NCBI RefSeq assembly: GCF_002002725.1
Contig: NZ_MUNW01000043.1
Span: forward strand, 1 to 64,000
Source: Sinorhizobium sp. A49
GTDB taxonomy: Bacteria > Pseudomonadota > Alphaproteobacteria > Rhizobiales > Rhizobiaceae
Direction of reading: 5' to 3'
DNA length: 64,000 bases
In this document: positions 19,253 to 28,640 of the stretch, piece after piece
Position numbering within the stretch: the first letter of the stretch is position 1
Layout of the letters: each line of letters opens with the position of its first letter
Made by a program: the position numbers and the translations under genes
Notes under the pieces: model-generated
The model's database searches: none
The model's input: only the letters and a program-made list of their open reading frames with translations
Told to the model about the DNA's origin: nothing

Positions 19253-19732
19253 TCAGGCGTGCGGACCCGCCGCGCCCGCCAGCATCGTCGGCACGATCAC
19301 CTTGTGAAACGGCATGACCGCCGCCAGGTAAACGCGCCCGAGCGTGTTGTGGCGCCTGATCAGCGTCGTCATGCCGACGATCTGGTTGACGGCCGAGCCT
19401 GCCCGGATATCGACGACGATACGGAAATCGAGATGGGCATCGTTGAAGCCGAGAACGACCTCGTCGTCGTTTCGAGATAGGACCGGAAACGGGCCGATCA
19501 GGCCATGCTCGCCGGGCGCCGGCGCCTCGGTCTTCAGGCCAACCAGCGATACCAGCCGGTTGCGCAGCGCAAGCAAGGCACTCACCCAGGACGGCGAATT
19601 GCCAAGCGAGCGCTCGGCCGCCTCGATCGCCGTCAGCCCCTTTCCGTTCAGGGCAAGCTCGAAGCGATCGGCCCAATCGGCATCGGGCAGATGCGGGCTC
19701 GGCAGATGAACGGTGGCGGGTCTCGGTTTCAT
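19253..19732 (-). CDS. DUF2867 domain protein
   Basis: A 159-residue soluble protein. The pattern of LPDADWADRFEL, an AFxxP-like middle and the end GRVYLAAVMPFHKVIVPTML matches DUF2867, a family of unknown function often found as a C-terminal domain of NAD-dependent epimerases. Here it is stand-alone. ATG 19732 has AGGGAT upstream; the frame continues to 19816. It lies downstream of lpdA on the same strand, separated by 159 bases and a hairpin, and converges with the TetR gene. Confidence 0.7.
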   Translation of the reverse strand: MKPRPATVHLPSPHLPDADWADRFELALNGKGLTAIEAAERSLGNSPSWVSALLALRNRLVSLVGLKTEAPAPGEHGLIGPFPVLSRNDDEVVLGFNDAHLDFRIVVDIRAGSAVNQIVGMTTLIRRHNTLGRVYLAAVMPFHKVIVPTMLAGAAGPHA

Positions 19733-19856
19733 GATCCCTCTTGGCCGTAGCGAGCGCAATCCGGTGACAGGGGTCGGGGACTGCACAATTGCTGGAAGCG
19801 ACGGTTTCCGTCGCAAGCGCGTGGGATCGAGGATCGCGCCGAATGACGGCGCGGAA

Positions 19857-19883
19857 CAGGGGGCCGCTTGTCGCAGCCCCCTG
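19857..19883 (-). terminator. Hairpin after lpdA
   Basis: CAGGGGGC (19857-19864) pairs perfectly with GCCCCCTG (19876-19883) just past the lpdA stop (19892). There is no T tract, so it may be a weak terminator or an RNA-stabilising 3' end of the TCA operon rather than a classic intrinsic terminator. Confidence 0.5.
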
Positions 19884-19891
19884 CCAAATCG

Positions 19892-21298
19892 TCACATATG
19901 GATCGGCTTGAAGAAGGTCGACAGCGCCGCTTCCTTGACCGCTTCCGACATGGTCGGGTGGGCGTGGCAGGTACGGCCGAGATCTTCCGAAGAACCGCCG
20001 AATTCCATCAAGACGGCAATCTCGTGGATCATCTCGCCGGCGCCGAAGCCGACGATGTGACCGCCGAGAACCCGGTCGGTTTCCTTGTCGGCGAGGATCT
20101 TGACGAAACCGTCGGTCGCCTGCATCGCACGCGCACGGCCGTTGGCCGTGAACGGGAACTTGCCGACCTTGTAGGCAACGCCCGCAGCCTTCAGCTCTTC
20201 CTCGGTCTTGCCGACGGAAGCGACTTCCGGCTGGGTGTAGACGACGCCGGGGATGACGTCATAGTTCACATGGCCGGCCTGGCCCGCGAGGATTTCGGCA
20301 ATCGCGACGCCTTCGTCTTCGGCCTTGTGCGCCAGCATCGGGCCGCGCACGACGTCGCCGATGGCATAGATGCCGGCAACGCTGGTCTGGAAGTGGTTGT
20401 CGATCTCGACGCGGCCGCGCGGATCCATGACGACGCCGGCTTCTGCAAGGCCAAGGCCTTCGGTGTAGGGCTTGCGGCCGGTGGCGATCAAAACGACGTC
20501 GGCGTCGAGCGTGACGGCGTCACCGCCCTTGACCGGTTCGAACGTCACCTTGGCGCCCTTGCCGTCCTTGACGACGCCCGTCACCTTAGCACCGAGCTTG
20601 AACTCCATGCCCTGCTTGGCGAGCATGCGCTGGAACTGCTTGGAGACTTCGCCGTCCATGCCGCCGAGGATCGCATCGAGATATTCGACCACGGTTACCT
20701 TGGCGCCGAGACGGGCCCAGACCGAGCCGAGCTCGAGGCCGATAACGCCGCCGCCGACGACGATCATGTTGCCCGGCACCTTTTCAAGCGCGATGCCGCC
20801 GGTCGACGAGATGATCACCTTCTCGTCGATGTCGACCGACACGCCCGGAATGCCGGCAACGTCGGAGCCGGTGGCGATGACGATGTTCTTGGTTTCGAGG
20901 ATCTGTTCCTCGCCCTTGTCGTTCGTCACCGAAACCTTACCCTGGCCGAGCACCTTGCCGGTGCCCTGGATGCCATCGATCTTGTTCTTCTTGAACAGGA
21001 AGGAAACGCCCTCGACGTTGGCCTTAACGGTCGCATCCTTGTGCGCCATCATCTTTTCGAGGTTGAGCTTCGGCGCGCCGACTTCGACGCCGAGCGTATC
21101 CAGGCCATGGCCGGCCTGGTGGAACATTTCCGAGGCGTGCAGCAGCGCCTTCGACGGGATGCAGCCGATGTTGAGGCAGGTGCCGCCATAGGTGGCGCGC
21201 TTTTCGACGACGCCGACCTTCAAGCCAAGCTGTGCCGCCTTGATAGCGCAGACGTAGCCGCCCGGGCCGCTGCCGATAACGATAAGATCATAAGCCAT
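19892..21298 (-). CDS. lpdA: Dihydrolipoamide dehydrogenase (E3) of the 2-oxoglutarate dehydrogenase complex
   Basis: A 468-residue flavoprotein disulphide reductase. The FAD site is GSGPGGYVCAIK (9-20), the redox-active pair is C41/C46 in GGTCLNIGC, the NAD site is GGGVIGLELGSVWARLG, and the C-terminal CHAHPTMSEA carries the catalytic His/Glu. It reoxidises the lipoyl groups of SucB and passes electrons to NAD. Its place at the end of the suc cluster assigns it to the 2-oxoglutarate complex. GGAAGGA precedes the ATG. Confidence 0.95.
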   Translation of the reverse strand: MAYDLIVIGSGPGGYVCAIKAAQLGLKVGVVEKRATYGGTCLNIGCIPSKALLHASEMFHQAGHGLDTLGVEVGAPKLNLEKMMAHKDATVKANVEGVSFLFKKNKIDGIQGTGKVLGQGKVSVTNDKGEEQILETKNIVIATGSDVAGIPGVSVDIDEKVIISSTGGIALEKVPGNMIVVGGGVIGLELGSVWARLGAKVTVVEYLDAILGGMDGEVSKQFQRMLAKQGMEFKLGAKVTGVVKDGKGAKVTFEPVKGGDAVTLDADVVLIATGRKPYTEGLGLAEAGVVMDPRGRVEIDNHFQTSVAGIYAIGDVVRGPMLAHKAEDEGVAIAEILAGQAGHVNYDVIPGVVYTQPEVASVGKTEEELKAAGVAYKVGKFPFTANGRARAMQATDGFVKILADKETDRVLGGHIVGFGAGEMIHEIAVLMEFGGSSEDLGRTCHAHPTMSEAVKEAALSTFFKPIHM

Positions 21299-21322
21299 TG
21301 AATTATCCTTCCTTCAGGACGG

Positions 21323-22075
21323 TTACCGTCCGCCGCTGACATTGAGAATGGCTCCCGTCACGTAAGTCGCCTTATCGGACAGGAGGTAAAGAACCGCATC
21401 CGCCACTTCCCCGGCCGTGCCGGGTCGCTGGACGGGGATGGTTGACGCGAGATCGCGTGCCCGGTCCGGCAGGCCGCCGGACGCGTGGATTTCGGTGTCG
21501 ATGATCCCTGGGCGAACCGCATTGACGCGCACGCCTTCGGTCGCGACTTCGCGCGCAAGACCGATGGTGAACGTATCGATCGCGCCCTTGGAGGCGGCAT
21601 AGTCGACATATTGCGCCGGCGAGCCGAGTTCGGCGGCAACCGACGAGATATTGACGATGACGCCGCCCTTGCCGCCATGGCGCGTCGACATGCGGCGCAC
21701 CGCTTCGCCGGCGCACAGGATCGAGCCGGTGACGTTGATGCGGAACATCCGCTCAAGCCGTTCGACCGACATTTCGTCGACACGCTGGGTCGGGCCGACG
21801 ATGCCGGCATTGTTGACCAGTCCGTCGAGCCGGCCGAAGGCCTCGTCGACTGCAGCGAACATCGCCTTGATGTCAGCATCGGATCCGACATCGCCCCTGA
21901 CCGCGATCGCCGAACCGCCGCCCTGCCGGATCGCGGCCACGACCGCGTCGGCCGCCTCGGCGTTCGAGGCGTAGTTGACGACGACGGACCAGCCGGCTTT
22001 GGCCGCGCCAAGGCAGACGGCTGCCCCGATGCCACGGCTGCCGCCGGTGACGAGAACGACGGGTGCTCCACTCAT
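21323..22075 (-). CDS. SDR-family oxidoreductase
   Basis: A 250-residue classical short-chain dehydrogenase: cofactor loop TGGSRGIG (10-17), NNAG motif, and catalytic YAASK with the upstream Ser of ISSVA. It ends with the conserved VTGAILNVSGGR, as in glucose-1-dehydrogenase/FabG-like enzymes. Substrate is unknown. Its ATG overlaps the stop of the upstream secreted-protein gene (ATGA), and lpdA follows 24 bases later, so it is part of the same transcript as the 2-oxoglutarate dehydrogenase genes. Confidence 0.9.
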   Translation of the reverse strand: MSGAPVVLVTGGSRGIGAAVCLGAAKAGWSVVVNYASNAEAADAVVAAIRQGGGSAIAVRGDVGSDADIKAMFAAVDEAFGRLDGLVNNAGIVGPTQRVDEMSVERLERMFRINVTGSILCAGEAVRRMSTRHGGKGGVIVNISSVAAELGSPAQYVDYAASKGAIDTFTIGLAREVATEGVRVNAVRPGIIDTEIHASGGLPDRARDLASTIPVQRPGTAGEVADAVLYLLSDKATYVTGAILNVSGGR

Positions 22076-22575
22076 GCGGCGCACCCCTTGAGCGTGAAGG
22101 CGTCCCAGCTCTCGACCTCCGCCTTGCCCTTGCCCCAGGCGCTCGACGCGCGAAGGGCGGGGCCGAAATCGGGCAGCAGGATCTGGTGTGCAGCCGGTGC
22201 GGTTTCGGCCGGGATCGCGTCGATCGCGCCGACCTTGTCGACGGAATAGACCGGCCCCTGCCAGACGGTGCATTTGCGAAGCTCTTCGCCGGTGACGTCA
22301 CCGGTTGGGCATTCGTGCATGACGATGCCGGTCGCGCGCTCCGGTTCTCCCGACGGCATGACGACTCCATCGAGCAGCAGGCCCGGTTTCAGCACCGCGA
22401 TCTTGAAATGATTGCTCGTGACCGCACTTTCCGATCCCACCGGCTCGAACCGCAGCTCATAGGCGCCGTCGCGGTCGCCGTAGATGGCGCGCGCCTGGCT
22501 GCACTCCGCGCCAACCGCCGGCGTGGCAGCCACGACGCCAAGTGCAGCAACAATCAGGAACCGGGCAATGATCAT
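22072..22575 (-). CDS. Secreted protein of unknown function
   Basis: A 167-residue protein with a signal peptide (MIIARFLIVAALGVVAA, cleavage near AVGA-EC). The mature part has four cysteines (ECSQAR, HECPTG, RKCTVW, KGCAA), which suggests disulphides in the periplasm. No family was recognised. It lies two bases after the LysE gene and overlaps the SDR start by four bases, so translation is coupled. The start at 22575 is the in-frame ATG directly before the signal sequence. Confidence 0.7.
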   Translation of the reverse strand: MIIARFLIVAALGVVAATPAVGAECSQARAIYGDRDGAYELRFEPVGSESAVTSNHFKIAVLKPGLLLDGVVMPSGEPERATGIVMHECPTGDVTGEELRKCTVWQGPVYSVDKVGAIDAIPAETAPAAHQILLPDFGPALRASSAWGKGKAEVESWDAFTLKGCAA

Positions 22576-22577
22576 GA

Positions 22578-23219
22578 TCAAACCGCCTTCTCGGTCGCGA
22601 GCTTCAGGCCGAGCGCGATGAACACCAGGCCGCTGGCGCGGTCGATCCACTTGCTGGCGCGGGTGAAGGCGGCGCGCATGCGCGGCGTGGTCATGAACAG
22701 GCTGACGCCGACGAACCACAGGATGAGGCACGTGGCCATCACCAGACCGTAACCGAACTTGATCATGATCGGCGTGTGGGCGTGAACCACCGTCGAGAAG
22801 ATCGACAGGAAGAAGAACACCGGCTTCGGATTGAGCGCATTGGCGGCAAAGCCGAGGCCAAACGCTTTGACCGCGGACTGGCTTTTTGCCGGCTCGCCTG
22901 ATGGTGCCGCGTCTACCGAAATCTCCGTCTGGCCGGCCCGCAGCGCCTTGATGCCGATATAGATCAGGTAAGCGACACCGCACCATTTGACGATGTTGAA
23001 CAGGTAGATCGACTGCGAAATGATCAGCCCGAGACCGAGGATCGTATAGGTGACGTGAAACATCAGCGAGGTGCCGATGCCGAACGACGTGATGATCGCC
23101 GGACGGCGGCCATGGACGATCGACTGGCGCATGACCATCGCCAGATCGGCGCCGGGCGAAACGATGGCGAAGGAGAAGATCGCCATCAGCGACGCGAGTT
23201 CGAGAAGATATTGGCTCAT
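22578..23219 (-). CDS. LysE-family amino-acid or metabolite exporter
   Basis: A 213-residue inner-membrane protein with about six hydrophobic segments. The N-terminal signature FAIVSPGADLAMVMRQSIVHGRR is the LysE/RhtB motif. Substrate is unknown; relatives export lysine, threonine or homoserine lactones. Its ATG overlaps the stop of the VOC gene by four bases, and it is followed closely by the secreted unknown, so these form one coupled block between sucB and lpdA. Confidence 0.9.
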   Translation of the reverse strand: MSQYLLELASLMAIFSFAIVSPGADLAMVMRQSIVHGRRPAIITSFGIGTSLMFHVTYTILGLGLIISQSIYLFNIVKWCGVAYLIYIGIKALRAGQTEISVDAAPSGEPAKSQSAVKAFGLGFAANALNPKPVFFFLSIFSTVVHAHTPIMIKFGYGLVMATCLILWFVGVSLFMTTPRMRAAFTRASKWIDRASGLVFIALGLKLATEKAV

Positions 23220-23641
23220 GAGTTTGTAACCGGTGCGTTGAAGGCCCAGACGTGGCCGAAGGGATCCCTGATGCGCGCATAACGCGCCTGCCAGAACGTA
23301 TCCTGCGGCTCCAGCACTGTCGATGCCCCGGCCGCCGTCGCCCGCTCAAAGGTCGCGTCGACATCGCCCGCTTCGGCCAAGTTGATGCTGATCGCGACGC
23401 CGGTGCCGCCAATTGTCAGCGGCGACAGCACGCTGCCACCGAATTCGGGAAACTCGTCATGCAGCATCACCTCGCCGCCGAACAGCGCGAGATTGGCGTG
23501 CATCACCCGCTTGCCGTCTTCCGCCATCTGGTGAAAGGTGTTCACCGCGCCGAAGGCCTTCTCGTAGAAGGCGATGGCGGCCAGCCCGTCCCTGACGCAA
23601 ATGTGGGCCTGGATAGGCGGTACGTCGGACCCGAATGCCAT
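23216..23641 (-). CDS. VOC-family protein (glyoxalase/PhnB-like)
   Basis: A 141-residue protein with two beta-alpha-beta-beta-beta modules. The opening PPIQAHICVRDGLAAIAFYEKAFGA and the end IRDPFGHVWAFN are typical of PhnB/YdeG-like VOC proteins. It could be an isomerase, a ring-cleavage or resistance-type enzyme; metal ligands cannot be fixed from the sequence. ATG 23641 has GGAGG eight bases upstream; ATG 23653 and 23665 are less well placed. Confidence 0.82.
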   Translation of the reverse strand: MAFGSDVPPIQAHICVRDGLAAIAFYEKAFGAVNTFHQMAEDGKRVMHANLALFGGEVMLHDEFPEFGGSVLSPLTIGGTGVAISINLAEAGDVDATFERATAAGASTVLEPQDTFWQARYARIRDPFGHVWAFNAPVTNS

Positions 23642-23658
23642 GTCATGCGCCTCCATCC

Positions 23659-23716
23659 AGAGCATTTCCAGGAAAAGTGCGAAGCGGTTTTCCGTCAGGA
23701 AATGCGTGAAAACAAA
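23659..23716. repeat. Rhizobial intergenic palindromic repeat, copy 1
   Basis: Begins AGAGCATTTCC and ends GAAATGCGTGAAAACAAA around the core GGAAAAGTGCGAAGCGGTTT. Very similar sequences are scattered between genes in many Rhizobiaceae (knowledge from memory). It lies between the MAPEG and VOC genes and may form the 3' end of the sucB-side transcript or a promoter border. Confidence 0.65.
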
Positions 23717-24106
23717 CTAGGCGAGAATGCCTGCCAGCATCAGGAGCAACCCGGCGGCAGACACCGTCCACACGGCCGAGCGGATGAGCCCGAGACCGCC
23801 AATGTAAATCGGCAGATAGGCGAGCCTTGCCCAGAACCAGAGCATCACGCCCCATTGGGTCAGCGCATCGCTTCGGCCCGAAAACTCGATCACCGCGACA
23901 AGTGCAATGAAGACCGGGTAGGTCTCATGAAAGTTGCGCAGCGCCCGTGTCGCCCGGCCCGTAAAGACGTTCGGCTCGGACGCCACATCGCGATTGGTGT
24001 CGGCTTCGATAATGCCGTTCTGCAGCCGATAGGCGCCTGCCTGCGCCATCACATAGGCGATGGCGAGAACCGCGCTCCAGAGCAGGTAGGTCAGTTCCAG
24101 CGACAT
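23717..24106 (-). CDS. MAPEG-family membrane protein
   Basis: A 129-residue protein with four membrane helices. The RATRALRNFHETYPVFIALV stretch is the MAPEG core (ERxxxNxxE-type). Eukaryotic members are glutathione transferases and leukotriene synthases; bacterial members are uncharacterised and may conjugate or detoxify lipophilic compounds. It follows sucB by 81 bases, with a terminator-like hairpin in the gap, so it may be only partly co-transcribed. Confidence 0.82.
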   Translation of the reverse strand: MSLELTYLLWSAVLAIAYVMAQAGAYRLQNGIIEADTNRDVASEPNVFTGRATRALRNFHETYPVFIALVAVIEFSGRSDALTQWGVMLWFWARLAYLPIYIGGLGLIRSAVWTVSAAGLLLMLAGILA

Positions 24107-24140
24107 CGTACAATCCGAAATGAACGGGCCGGAGAAGGAA

Positions 24141-24165
24141 GCGGGGGCGGTGATCGCGCCCCCGC
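24141..24165 (-). terminator. Hairpin downstream of sucB
   Basis: GCGGGGGCG (24141-24149) pairs perfectly with CGCCCCCGC (24157-24165). On the minus strand it is followed by CTTCCTTCTCC, a pyrimidine-rich but not pure T tract. It probably ends or attenuates the mdh-sucCDAB transcript. Confidence 0.6.
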
Positions 24166-24187
24166 CAATGCCTTGGAGATCGACCCC

Positions 24188-25420
24188 TTAGAGATCGAGA
24201 ACCAGACGTTCCGGATCCTCGAGGCTGTCCTTGACGCGCACGAGGAAGGTAACCGCTTCCTTGCCGTCGACCATGCGGTGGTCGTAGGACAGCGCCAGGT
24301 ACATCATCGGACGGATGACGATCTGACCGCCGACGACAACAGGACGGTCCTGGATCTTGTGCATGCCGAGAATGCCCGACTGCGGCGCATTCAGGATCGG
24401 CGAGGACATCAGCGAACCGTAGACACCACCGTTGGAGATGGTGAAGGTGCCGCCCTGCATGTCGGCCATGGAGAGCTGACCATCGCGGGCAAGCTTGCCC
24501 AAACGTCCGATGTCCTTCTCGATCTCGGCGATCGACATCTGGTCGGCATCGCGAACGACCGGAACGACAAGACCCTTGTCGGTGCCGACGGCAACGCCGA
24601 TGTGGCAGAAGTTCTTGTAGATGACGTCGGTGCCGTCGATCTCGGCGTTGACGGCCGGGATTTCCTTCAGCGCATGGGTAACGGCCTTGGTGAAGAAGCC
24701 CATGAAGCCGAGCTTCACGCCGTGCTTCTTCTCGAAGATGTCCTTGTAGCGGTTGCGCAGGCTCATGACCGCGCTCATGTCCACCTCGTTATAGGTGGTG
24801 AGCATGGCGGCGGTGTTCTGCGCGTCCTTGAGGCGGCGGGCGATCGTCTGGCGCAGGCGGGTCATCTTGACGCGCTCTTCACGAACGACGTCCTCGGTGG
24901 TCGACGGCGCGCGGGCCTGGACCTTGACCGGCTCGGACGCGGCCGGGGCCGAAATGCCCTTGGCAACAGCGGCAAGCACGTCACCCTTCAGCACCTGGCC
25001 ACGCTTGCCAGAACCGTCGACCTGGTCGGCCGAGAGGTTGTTTTCAGCAAGCAGCTTGCCGGCGGACGGCGCCGGCGGCATCGAGGATGCGGCCGGTGTT
25101 GCAACGGCAGCAGCCGGAGCGGCAGCAGCCGGCTCGGCCTTCTTCTCAGCAGCGGCAGCCGGGGCGGCGGCGGCAGCGCCAGCACCGGCAGCGATCTGGC
25201 CGAGCAGCGCGCCGAGACCGACGGTCTCGCCGGCCTGGGCAACGATTTCGGAGAGAACGCCGGCGGACGGTGCCGGAACTTCGATCGTCACCTTGTCGGT
25301 TTCAAGTTCCAAGAGCGGCTCGTCTGCCTTGATGGCATCGCCGACCTTCTTGAACCAGGTGCCGACGGTCGCTTCACTGACGGATTCGCCAAGGGTGGGA
25401 ACGCGGATTTCTGTTGCCAT
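24188..25420 (-). CDS. sucB: Dihydrolipoyl succinyltransferase (E2) of 2-oxoglutarate dehydrogenase
   Basis: A 410-residue E2 protein. The N-terminal lipoyl domain has K43 in ETDKVTIE; an Ala/Pro-rich linker (about 78-118) follows, then the peripheral subunit-binding domain ([24 protein letters not shown]) and the catalytic acyltransferase domain with H381 and D385 in DHRMVDG. It transfers succinyl to CoA and forms the core of the complex. It follows sucA by 60 bases in the operon. Confidence 0.96.
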   Translation of the reverse strand: MATEIRVPTLGESVSEATVGTWFKKVGDAIKADEPLLELETDKVTIEVPAPSAGVLSEIVAQAGETVGLGALLGQIAAGAGAAAAAPAAAAEKKAEPAAAAPAAAVATPAASSMPPAPSAGKLLAENNLSADQVDGSGKRGQVLKGDVLAAVAKGISAPAASEPVKVQARAPSTTEDVVREERVKMTRLRQTIARRLKDAQNTAAMLTTYNEVDMSAVMSLRNRYKDIFEKKHGVKLGFMGFFTKAVTHALKEIPAVNAEIDGTDVIYKNFCHIGVAVGTDKGLVVPVVRDADQMSIAEIEKDIGRLGKLARDGQLSMADMQGGTFTISNGGVYGSLMSSPILNAPQSGILGMHKIQDRPVVVGGQIVIRPMMYLALSYDHRMVDGKEAVTFLVRVKDSLEDPERLVLDL

Positions 25421-25480
25421 GATTTTTGTTCCGTTGATCAGATATCTGTTTCTATCGATTGGCTTGTCGCCAGGGGGGCA

Positions 25481-28477
25481 TCAGCCCCCCAGCGCGTCCT
25501 CGAGGAAGGCGGCCAACTGCGCCATGTGCTTCGACATCAGGCCCGTCGCAGGCGATGCGGCAGCCGGACGGCCGGTGTAGCGCACGCGCTGATACTTGGC
25601 GTCGATATGGGCGAGCACCCATTCCAGGTACGGGTCGATGAACGACCAGGCGCCCATGTTCTTCGGCTCTTCCTGGCACCAGACCATTTCCGCGTTGCGG
25701 AAGCGGCTGAGCTCATTGATCAGCGCCTTGGCCGGGAACGGATAGAGCTGTTCGACGCGCAGCAGGTAGACGTCGTCGATGCCGCGCTTCTCGCGCTCTT
25801 CGAGCAGATCGTAGTAGACCTTGCCGGAGCAGAGCACGACGCGACGGATCTTGGAATCCTTCTGCAGCTTGATCGGACCGTCCTTGATGACTTCAGCGTC
25901 ATCCCACAGCAGGCGGTGGAACGAGCTCTCGCCGGCCATTTCCGACAGGCTCGAGACCGCACGCTTGTGGCGCAGCAGCGACTTCGGCGTCATCAGGATC
26001 AGCGGCTTGCGGAAGTCGCGCTTCACCTGGCGGCGCAGGATGTGGAAGTAGTTCGCCGGCGTCGTGACGTTGGCGACCTGCATGTTGTCTTCCGCGCAAA
26101 GCTGCAGGAAGCGTTCGAGGCGGGCGGACGAGTGCTCCGGACCCTGGCCCTCATAGCCGTGCGGCAGCAGGCAGACGAGGCCCGACATGCGCAGCCACTT
26201 GCGTTCGCCCGACGAGACGAACTGGTCGAACACGACCTGTGCGCCGTTGGCAAAGTCGCCGAACTGGGCTTCCCAAAGGGTCAGCGCGTTCGGACGGGCC
26301 AGCGAATAGCCGTATTCGAAACCGAGCACGGCCTCTTCCGAAAGCATCGAGTTGATGACTTCGTAGCGGGCCTGGGTCGGCGCGAGGTTGGCCAGCGGAA
26401 TGTAGCGGTCTTCGGTCTGCTGATCGTAGAGAACCGAGTGGCGCTGCGAGAACGTGCCGCGTTCGCAGTCCTGGCCCGACAGGCGGATCTTGGTGCCTTC
26501 GACGCAGAGCGTGCCGAACGCCAGCGCTTCAGCCATCGCCCAGTCGATCCCCTCGCCGGTCGAAACCATGTTGGCGCGGTTTTCCATGAAGCGCTGGATC
26601 GTGCGGTGTGCGTTGAAGCCCGCCGGGATCTCGGCGATCTTGCGGCCGATTTCCTTGAGCTGCTTCATCGGCACCGAGGTCTTGCCGCGACGCTGTTCGT
26701 CCTGGTTGTCGGCCGAGCGCAGGCCCGACCAGACGCCATCCAGCCAGTCGGCCTTGTTGGGCTTGTAGGACTGGCCAGCCTCGAACTCCTGCTCGAGATG
26801 GGCGCGCCAGTCGGCCTTCATCTTTTCGACTTCGCCTTCGCTCATCAAGCCCTCGGCGACCAGACGGTCGGAGTAGAGCTGAACGACGGTCTTGTGGGCG
26901 CGGATGACCTTGTACATCTTCGGCTGCGTGAACGCAGGCTCGTCGCCTTCGTTATGGCCGAAGCGGCGGTAGCAGAACATGTCGATGACGACAGGCTTGT
27001 GGAACTTCATCCGGAATTCAGTGGCGATCTTCGCCGCGTAGACGACCGCTTCCGGATCGTCGCCGTTGACGTGGAAGATCGGCGCCTCGATCATCTTGGC
27101 CACATCCGACGGATAAGGCGACGAGCGCGAGAAGGCCGGATTCGTCGTGAAGCCGATCTGGTTGTTGATGATGAAGTGCACCGTACCGGCAACGCGGTGA
27201 CCGCGCAGGCCGGACAGGCCGAGGATTTCGGCAATGACGCCCTGGCCGGCAAAGGCCGCATCGCCGTGCAGCAGAAGCGGCATGACCTTGGCGCGTTCGC
27301 GCAGCGGAATGATGTCGCCTTCGAAGACGGTCGCCATCTGGTCCTGCTTGGCGCGGGCCTTGCCCATAACCACAGGGTTGACGATTTCCAGGTGCGACGG
27401 GTTGGCCGTCAGCGACAGGTGAACCTTGTTGCCGTCGAATTCGCGGTCGGAGGAAGCGCCGAGATGGTACTTCACGTCGCCCGAACCTTCGACGTCGTCA
27501 GGGGCGTAGGAGCCGCCCTTGAATTCGTGGAAGATGGCGCGGTGCGGCTTTGCCATCACCTGGGACAGCACGTTCAGTCGGCCGCGGTGGGCCATGCCGA
27601 GAACGATTTCCTTCAGGCCCTCCTGGCCGCCGCGCTTGATGATCTGCTCGAGTGCCGGGATCAGCGATTCGCCGCCGTCGAGGCCGAAGCGCTTGGTGCC
27701 CTTGTACTTGACGTCGATGAACTGTTCGAAGCCTTCCGACTCGATCAGCTTCTGCAGGATGGCCTTCTTGCCCTCGGGCGTGAAGTCGACGCCCTTGTCC
27801 GGGCCTTCGATGCGTTCCTGGATCCAGCCCTTCTCTTCCGGGTTGGACATATGCATGAATTCGACGCCGATCGTCGAGCAATAGGTGCGCTCGAGGATTT
27901 CGACCATCTCGCGAATGGTCGCGTATTCGAGGCCGAGCACGTTGTCGATGAAGATCTTGCGGTCGAGATCCTTGTCCTCAAAGCCGTAGTTCGAGGGCGA
28001 AAGCTCGTTGTAGTCATCGACCGGGGCAGCAAGGCCGAGCGGATCGAGCTTGGCATGCAGGTGGCCACGGGCACGATAGGCGCGGATCATCATGATCGCG
28101 CGAACCGAATCGCGCGTTGCCTGATGGATATCTGCAGCACTCGCGGCGGTGCCGGTGGCGGCTGCGGCTTCTTCCGCCTTAGCCTTCACCTTCTTCTCGA
28201 TGACCTTCTCGACCGTACCCCAGTCGCCATCGAGCGCGGAGACGAGTTCGCCGTTGGCGACGATCGGCCAGTTGGGCTTCTTCCAGGAGGCGCCCTTGGC
28301 TGCCTTCACCACGTCTTCCGGCTTGTCGGCCAGGGCCTTGAAGAAGGCCTGCCATTCAGCCGAGACGGACGACGGATCCGTTTCGTAGCGTGCATAGAGC
28401 TGCTCGATATAGGCGGCGTTCGCGCCGTCCAGAAACGATGTGAGCTGGAATTGCTCGTTGGCCTCTTGCCTTGCCAT
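25481..28477 (-). CDS. sucA: 2-oxoglutarate dehydrogenase E1 component
   Basis: A 998-residue thiamine-diphosphate enzyme. It has the N-terminal E1o segment (LTSFLDGANAAYIEQLYARY), the ThDP-binding core (HGDAAFAGQG and, about 40 residues later, INNQIGFTT), and the C-terminal transketolase-like domain (CLLPHGYEGQGPEHSSARLER). It decarboxylates 2-oxoglutarate and passes succinyl to SucB. ATG 28477 is taken from family alignment; a frame-open ATG at 28549 would add 24 atypical residues. It is 163 bases downstream of sucD, with a strong hairpin in the gap. Confidence 0.96.
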   Translation of the reverse strand: MARQEANEQFQLTSFLDGANAAYIEQLYARYETDPSSVSAEWQAFFKALADKPEDVVKAAKGASWKKPNWPIVANGELVSALDGDWGTVEKVIEKKVKAKAEEAAAATGTAASAADIHQATRDSVRAIMMIRAYRARGHLHAKLDPLGLAAPVDDYNELSPSNYGFEDKDLDRKIFIDNVLGLEYATIREMVEILERTYCSTIGVEFMHMSNPEEKGWIQERIEGPDKGVDFTPEGKKAILQKLIESEGFEQFIDVKYKGTKRFGLDGGESLIPALEQIIKRGGQEGLKEIVLGMAHRGRLNVLSQVMAKPHRAIFHEFKGGSYAPDDVEGSGDVKYHLGASSDREFDGNKVHLSLTANPSHLEIVNPVVMGKARAKQDQMATVFEGDIIPLRERAKVMPLLLHGDAAFAGQGVIAEILGLSGLRGHRVAGTVHFIINNQIGFTTNPAFSRSSPYPSDVAKMIEAPIFHVNGDDPEAVVYAAKIATEFRMKFHKPVVIDMFCYRRFGHNEGDEPAFTQPKMYKVIRAHKTVVQLYSDRLVAEGLMSEGEVEKMKADWRAHLEQEFEAGQSYKPNKADWLDGVWSGLRSADNQDEQRRGKTSVPMKQLKEIGRKIAEIPAGFNAHRTIQRFMENRANMVSTGEGIDWAMAEALAFGTLCVEGTKIRLSGQDCERGTFSQRHSVLYDQQTEDRYIPLANLAPTQARYEVINSMLSEEAVLGFEYGYSLARPNALTLWEAQFGDFANGAQVVFDQFVSSGERKWLRMSGLVCLLPHGYEGQGPEHSSARLERFLQLCAEDNMQVANVTTPANYFHILRRQVKRDFRKPLILMTPKSLLRHKRAVSSLSEMAGESSFHRLLWDDAEVIKDGPIKLQKDSKIRRVVLCSGKVYYDLLEEREKRGIDDVYLLRVEQLYPFPAKALINELSRFRNAEMVWCQEEPKNMGAWSFIDPYLEWVLAHIDAKYQRVRYTGRPAAASPATGLMSKHMAQLAAFLEDALGG

Positions 28478-28593
28478 GGGTTCTCGCGGACGTCTTGGTC
28501 CGCCTCCTGACTTAAGTTGGGATGCCGGGTTTTCCCGGTCGTTCATCATTATCGGGCGCCTCTTGTGCGCCCTGCATGCGTCATAACTGCGGT

Positions 28594-28626
28594 CGTCGGG
28601 GCCGGCTCATGTGTCCAGCCCCGACG
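28594..28626 (-). terminator. Intercistronic hairpin between sucD and sucA
   Basis: CGTCGGGGC (28594-28602) pairs perfectly with GCCCCGACG (28618-28626), 15-base loop, 15 bases past the sucD stop. It lacks a T tract. It could be an attenuator, or an RNA-processing or stability element that sets SucCD versus SucAB levels. Confidence 0.5.
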
Positions 28627-28640
28627 GCGCCATTTCAAGG

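Noticed and set aside
23252-28510. 1752-codon plus-strand frame opposite sucB and sucA
   Set aside because: Antisense shadow: low-complexity Asp/Arg/Val/Leu composition and no domain, while the minus strand encodes SucB and SucA.
28478-28549. 24-residue N-terminal extension of SucA
   Set aside because: The family begins at MARQEANEQFQ; the extension is Arg/Pro/Gly-rich intergenic translation.
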